Part shown: one piece after another, positions 58,845-64,000 of the stretch
Numbering within the stretch: the first letter of the stretch is position 1
Layout of the letters: every line of letters starts with the position of its first letter
Source: Bordetella avium
GTDB taxonomy: Bacteria > Pseudomonadota > Gammaproteobacteria > Burkholderiales > Burkholderiaceae_B
Reading direction: 5' to 3'
NCBI RefSeq assembly: GCF_034424645.1
Contig: NZ_CP139969.1
Span: forward strand, 1,178,001 to 1,242,000
Length of the DNA stretch: 64,000 nt
Program-made: the position numbers and the translations under genes
Notes under the pieces: model-generated
Seen by the model: the letters and a program-made list of their open reading frames with translations, nothing else
What the model was told of the DNA's origin: nothing
Databases searched by the model: none

Positions 58845-59057
58845 ATGCCTATCGTTCGACTGAAGGAAAACGAACCGTTTGAAGCCGCTCTGCGTCGCTT
58901 CAAGCGCACCATCGAAAAAACCGGTTTGCTCACCGAACTGCGTTCGCGCGAGTTCTACGAGAAGCCCACGGCAGAGCGCAAGCGCAAGCACGCCGCCGCG
59001 GTGAAGCGCCACTACAAGCGGATTCGTAGCCAGCAACTGCCTCCGCGCATGTATTGA
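58845..59057 (+). CDS. rpsU: 30S ribosomal protein S21
   Basis: The 70-residue basic product begins [29 protein letters not shown] and ends [13 protein letters not shown], typical of S21. S21 is needed for initiation. It is the first gene of the rpsU-dnaG-rpoD macromolecular synthesis group. dnaG begins 17 bases later. No clear Shine-Dalgarno sequence precedes its ATG. Confidence 0.97.
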   Translation: MPIVRLKENEPFEAALRRFKRTIEKTGLLTELRSREFYEKPTAERKRKHAAAVKRHYKRIRSQQLPPRMY

Positions 59058-59074
59058 TCTGATTCCCGAATCTA

Positions 59075-61099
59075 TTGATTCCTGAGTCGTTCATACAAGA
59101 TTTGCTCGCCCGAGTCGACGTAGTCGACGTCGTCGGGCGCTATGTGCAGCTGCGCAAGGGCGGGGCCAATCTTCTTGGCCTGTGCCCCTTTCACAACGAA
59201 AAAAGCCCCTCTTTTACCGTCAGCCCAACTAAGCAGTTTTATCACTGTTTCGGTTGTGGAGCCCATGGCAGCGCCATCACTTTTATGATGGAGCACACGG
59301 GTGCAAGTTTCCCCGAGGCCGTGCGCTCGCTCGCCGGCTCGGTGGGAATGACGGTCCCCGAAGAGCCTCGCAGTCCTCGCCAGCAAGCCGAATCGGTGCG
59401 CCGCAAGGCCGAGGTGTCTCGCCATACCCAAGTGCTGGATGCTGCGCAGGCGCAGTATCTGCAATGGCTGCGTTCGTCCCCCGAGGCTATTGCCTACCTT
59501 AAACAGCGTGGCCTGACTGGTGCAGTGGCCAAGACCTTCGGCCTGGGTTGGTCTGGCACGGACCGGCATGGTTTGGCCAAGGTTTTCGATAATTACGATG
59601 ACCCCACGCTGGTCGAGGCGGGTCTGGTTATCGAGTCTGAAGACGGCCGCCGCTACGACCGTTTCCGCGAACGCATCATGTTCCCCATCCGTAACGCGAG
59701 GGGCAGCCTGATCGGTTTTGGCGGACGCATTATTGGCAAGGGGGAGCCCAAATATCTGAACTCGCCCGAAACGCCAATTTTCAGCAAAGGCCATGAGCTT
59801 TACGGCCTTTGGGAAGGACGCTTGGCCATACGCCAGGCGGGTGTGGTCATCGTGGTCGAAGGCTATATGGACGTCGTCGGGCTGGCGCAATTGGGCATCG
59901 GCAATGCGGTGGCCACCTTAGGCACCTCAACCACGCCCGATCACGTCAAAAAACTCCTGCGCGCCAGCGACAAGGTGGTTTTTAGTTTTGATGGCGATAG
60001 TGCGGGGCGTCGGGCGGCATGGCGGGCTTTGCAGGCTTGCCTGCCCGTGTTGCGCGACGATATTTCCATTCGCTTCCTGTTTTTGCCGTCTGAGCACGAT
60101 CCGGACTCTTATGTGCGTGAGTTCGGTGCTGAGGCTTTTCGAGGCCAGATGGCGCAGGCCAGCGCGCTGTCGCGCTTTCTGCTCGATGAGCTGGCCTCCC
60201 GGCATAACCTTGGCGAGGCCGAAGGCCGCGCCAGTTGTCTGCATGAGGCCAAGCCCCTTTTGGCCGAGATTCCCGAGTGCGGGCTCAAGACTCAGATTGA
60301 ACGTGAGATGGCCAAGCTGGTCCAGCTCACACCTGAAGAAATGGCGCAGGCCTTGGCCCAGCACGCTGCCCAGATGCAGGCGCAGGCCGCTGCCCGTCAG
60401 CAAGTGCAGTCGCCGTCCGCGGCCCTCACGCCTGTGGCGCCGGCGGGGGATGATCCTCCACCGGATTGGGCGAATCAGCCGCTTTCCGATGACGAACACG
60501 ATATTTATTCGGTGGGCGCGGCAGGCCCTTCTTGGCAGGAATCCGACGGCCTGGATTGGCGTGGCAAGTCTCAAGACAAGCCGGCTTGGAAGGGCAAGGG
60601 TGACTGGAAAGGCAAAGGCGACTGGAAGGGCAAAAAACGTCGTGACGAAACCGGCGGCTACGAAGGTCGACGTGTCATGCCATCGCTGGCCCGTCGCCTG
60701 CTTTGTTTGCTGCTCGCCCACCCGGAGTTGGTCGACACCATGGGCGACCAACAACTTGAAGTCATTGACCATGGCCCCAATCTAGGGTTGGTGCGGGACT
60801 TGATCGTGTTGGCGCAAACGAGTGGCGCTCGTCATGTCGGTGCTCTCATGGAGGCGGCAGATCCAGACTCGGATCTCTTTGTGCTGCTCAAGGGTTTACG
60901 GGCGGATATGATGGCGCAGGAAGATCTTCCTGAGCCCCAGGTCGAGTGGGACGACGCTTTGCGCCGCATCGAAATTGACGGCTTGCGCGCCGAAATGGCC
61001 CGATTAGCTACCGAGGGCCTGCTTACAGAGGAGGCGCGCCGGCGTTACGGCGAACTCCGGCAGCGTTTGACGGTCTTAAGTACATCCGGTTTGCGTTGA
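59075..61099 (+). CDS. dnaG: DNA primase (TTG start)
   Basis: The 674-residue product has the CHC2 zinc site (Cys37, His40, Cys58, Cys61 in LCPFHNEK and YHCFGCGAHG). The Toprim core follows, with VVVEGYMDVVGLAQLG near residue 270 and FSFDGDSAGRRAAWRA near residue 305, then a C-terminal helicase-binding domain. The linker near residues 500-520 contains tandem WKGKGD repeats. It makes RNA primers at the replication fork. The start codon is TTG at 59075, giving the family start MIPESFIQDLL. Confidence 0.97.
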   Translation: MIPESFIQDLLARVDVVDVVGRYVQLRKGGANLLGLCPFHNEKSPSFTVSPTKQFYHCFGCGAHGSAITFMMEHTGASFPEAVRSLAGSVGMTVPEEPRSPRQQAESVRRKAEVSRHTQVLDAAQAQYLQWLRSSPEAIAYLKQRGLTGAVAKTFGLGWSGTDRHGLAKVFDNYDDPTLVEAGLVIESEDGRRYDRFRERIMFPIRNARGSLIGFGGRIIGKGEPKYLNSPETPIFSKGHELYGLWEGRLAIRQAGVVIVVEGYMDVVGLAQLGIGNAVATLGTSTTPDHVKKLLRASDKVVFSFDGDSAGRRAAWRALQACLPVLRDDISIRFLFLPSEHDPDSYVREFGAEAFRGQMAQASALSRFLLDELASRHNLGEAEGRASCLHEAKPLLAEIPECGLKTQIEREMAKLVQLTPEEMAQALAQHAAQMQAQAAARQQVQSPSAALTPVAPAGDDPPPDWANQPLSDDEHDIYSVGAAGPSWQESDGLDWRGKSQDKPAWKGKGDWKGKGDWKGKKRRDETGGYEGRRVMPSLARRLLCLLLAHPELVDTMGDQQLEVIDHGPNLGLVRDLIVLAQTSGARHVGALMEAADPDSDLFVLLKGLRADMMAQEDLPEPQVEWDDALRRIEIDGLRAEMARLATEGLLTEEARRRYGELRQRLTVLSTSGLR

Positions 61100-61851
61100 A
61101 AAGTACGGTACACTTTAGGGTTTTTCCAGGCATGGCAGGCCGGGTATGGGCGGCACAGGCCGGTTGTCAGCGGGTGCGCCACGGCGTGTTGCAGCGGGCG
61201 GGTTGTGGCTCGATTGTTATCGATGTCAGGACGTGGCGCGCCGGGCGCGAGAGCGCTCGGTAATATCAGGCGGTGATGATGCGCGGTAGTGAGTCATCAC
61301 CTTGGCGGCGGCAAGTCTGCCGTAAAGAATGAAGTGCGTCGCGGGATTGATCCTGTGACGTGGTGTAGGAGATCGGCTCTTTTTTTGTGCGGCAGGCTGG
61401 TATTGCGTCACCGAAGTGCGCATACTAAAGTGATGCGAACCTGATTATCCTGTATGGATATTCCTCCCTGATCAAGGGGATGGCGCCGCACCGAACCGTT
61501 GTAAGCAGTACAGATAGCTAGAAGGTGGGTCGTGCAGTCCACGATCATTCGGCTGGCGGCATTGAGTAGGGTGTTGAGTCCGTATGGCAAGCGAGGATTA
61601 CCCGCTTAGCCCCGCCTGTTGCAGGCAACGACAGCATTCCCGATGTCCCGACCTGATGGTCCTGGATGAAACCGCGACACAGGCAGTCCCCGGGCTTGAG
61701 GGCCAGAGGGCGCTGCCAGGGGCTTACACCAGTTCCGCGCCCAACGCGGACGCGCGGTTTCCGCCAACCCGCCAGTTATACCCGCCCGCCGGCCGCAACC
61801 GGCGCGCGGTGCAACAAACCCCAACGGGTTGCGACGACTACGGAAGCGACT
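61100..61851. other. 752-base leader region between dnaG and rpoD
   Basis: No coding frame supports a gene. It holds a perfect eight-bp hairpin (61272-61301), a weak stem followed by seven Ts (about 61363-61387), and GC-rich complementary segments before rpoD. It probably contains the rpoD promoter(s), but no hexamer pair was convincing. Confidence 0.6.
61272..61301. other. Hairpin in the dnaG-rpoD region
   Basis: GGTGATGA and TCATCACC are perfect complements around a 14-base loop. No T-tract follows directly. Confidence 0.5.

Positions 61852-64000
<2,149 letters not shown>

Noticed and set aside
58648..58863. A short open frame in the rpsU leader
   Set aside because: No ribosome-binding site, no recognisable pattern, and it overlaps the rpsU start out of frame.
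61303..61390. Possible tRNA-like fold before rpoD
   Set aside because: No T-loop consensus (GGTTCRA) or acceptor pairing could be found.

Overview
This 64 kb window (about 61% GC by eye) looks like core chromosome of a beta-proteobacterium of the Alcaligenaceae, most likely Bordetella or close Achromobacter-type kin. This is an inference from protein style and gene sets: glnE, parE/parC, ectABCD, alaS, valS, ispG-hisS-yfgM-bamB-der, hfq-hflX-hflK-hflC, hisZ-purA and rpsU-dnaG-rpoD. No rRNA, tRNA, CRISPR array, integrase, transposase or prophage gene was seen. The window cuts queH at the left edge and rpoD at the right edge.

Layout. 1-7090: queH and glnE on the minus strand, diverging from a large YhdP/AsmA-like envelope gene. 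7120-8868: bidirectional terminator, then rho and trxA (minus). 9133-14055: parE, a small two-TM YcxB-like gene and parC in one run closed by a strong terminator. 14170-18082: a compatible-solute operon, MarR-type regulator-ectA-ectB-ectC-ectD, with overlapping or close-set genes. 18320-24081: unrelated housekeeping or metabolic singles (MOSC protein, SugE/Gdx exporter, panD, a plant-type ferredoxin reductase, DadA-like oxidoreductase, UgpB-like binding protein). 24617-32681: an eight-gene R64-type (type IVb) pilus operon, the clearest accessory block. It is preceded by a 535-bp gene-free stretch with two copies of a 34-bp hairpin repeat. 32759-35618: alaS and a TusA-family gene. 35719-36330: an exported protein of unknown function. 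36669-38641: rpsP, then several hairpins, then rimM-trmD, without the usual rplS. 39021-41906: valS (minus). 42222-50134: ndk-rlmN-rodZ-like-ispG-hisS-yfgM-bamB-der, followed by hisC, hfq, hflX-hflK-hflC, hisZ, purA and a phosphoribosyltransferase (to 58535). 58845-64000: the macromolecular synthesis genes rpsU, dnaG and rpoD, with long untranslated leaders.

How the genes work together. The ect block makes ectoine and 5-hydroxyectoine from aspartate semialdehyde, probably under its own MarR regulator. The pil block supplies a lipoprotein, secretin, inner-membrane scaffold proteins, ATPase, platform protein, major pilin and a tip-like pilin. It carries no prepilin peptidase, PilM or PilT, so it must borrow those functions or do without them. 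The ndk-der run mixes nucleotide, RNA-modification, isoprenoid, translation and outer-membrane assembly functions in an order that is commonly conserved. The most interesting unexplained signals are non-coding: the pil leader repeats, a terminator with a complementary upstream segment before hisZ, a C10 tract before ndk, a 14-bp palindrome before rpsP, stacked hairpins between rpsP and rimM, and a recurring TGCTAGAAT promoter-like word before rpsP, ndk and rpsU.
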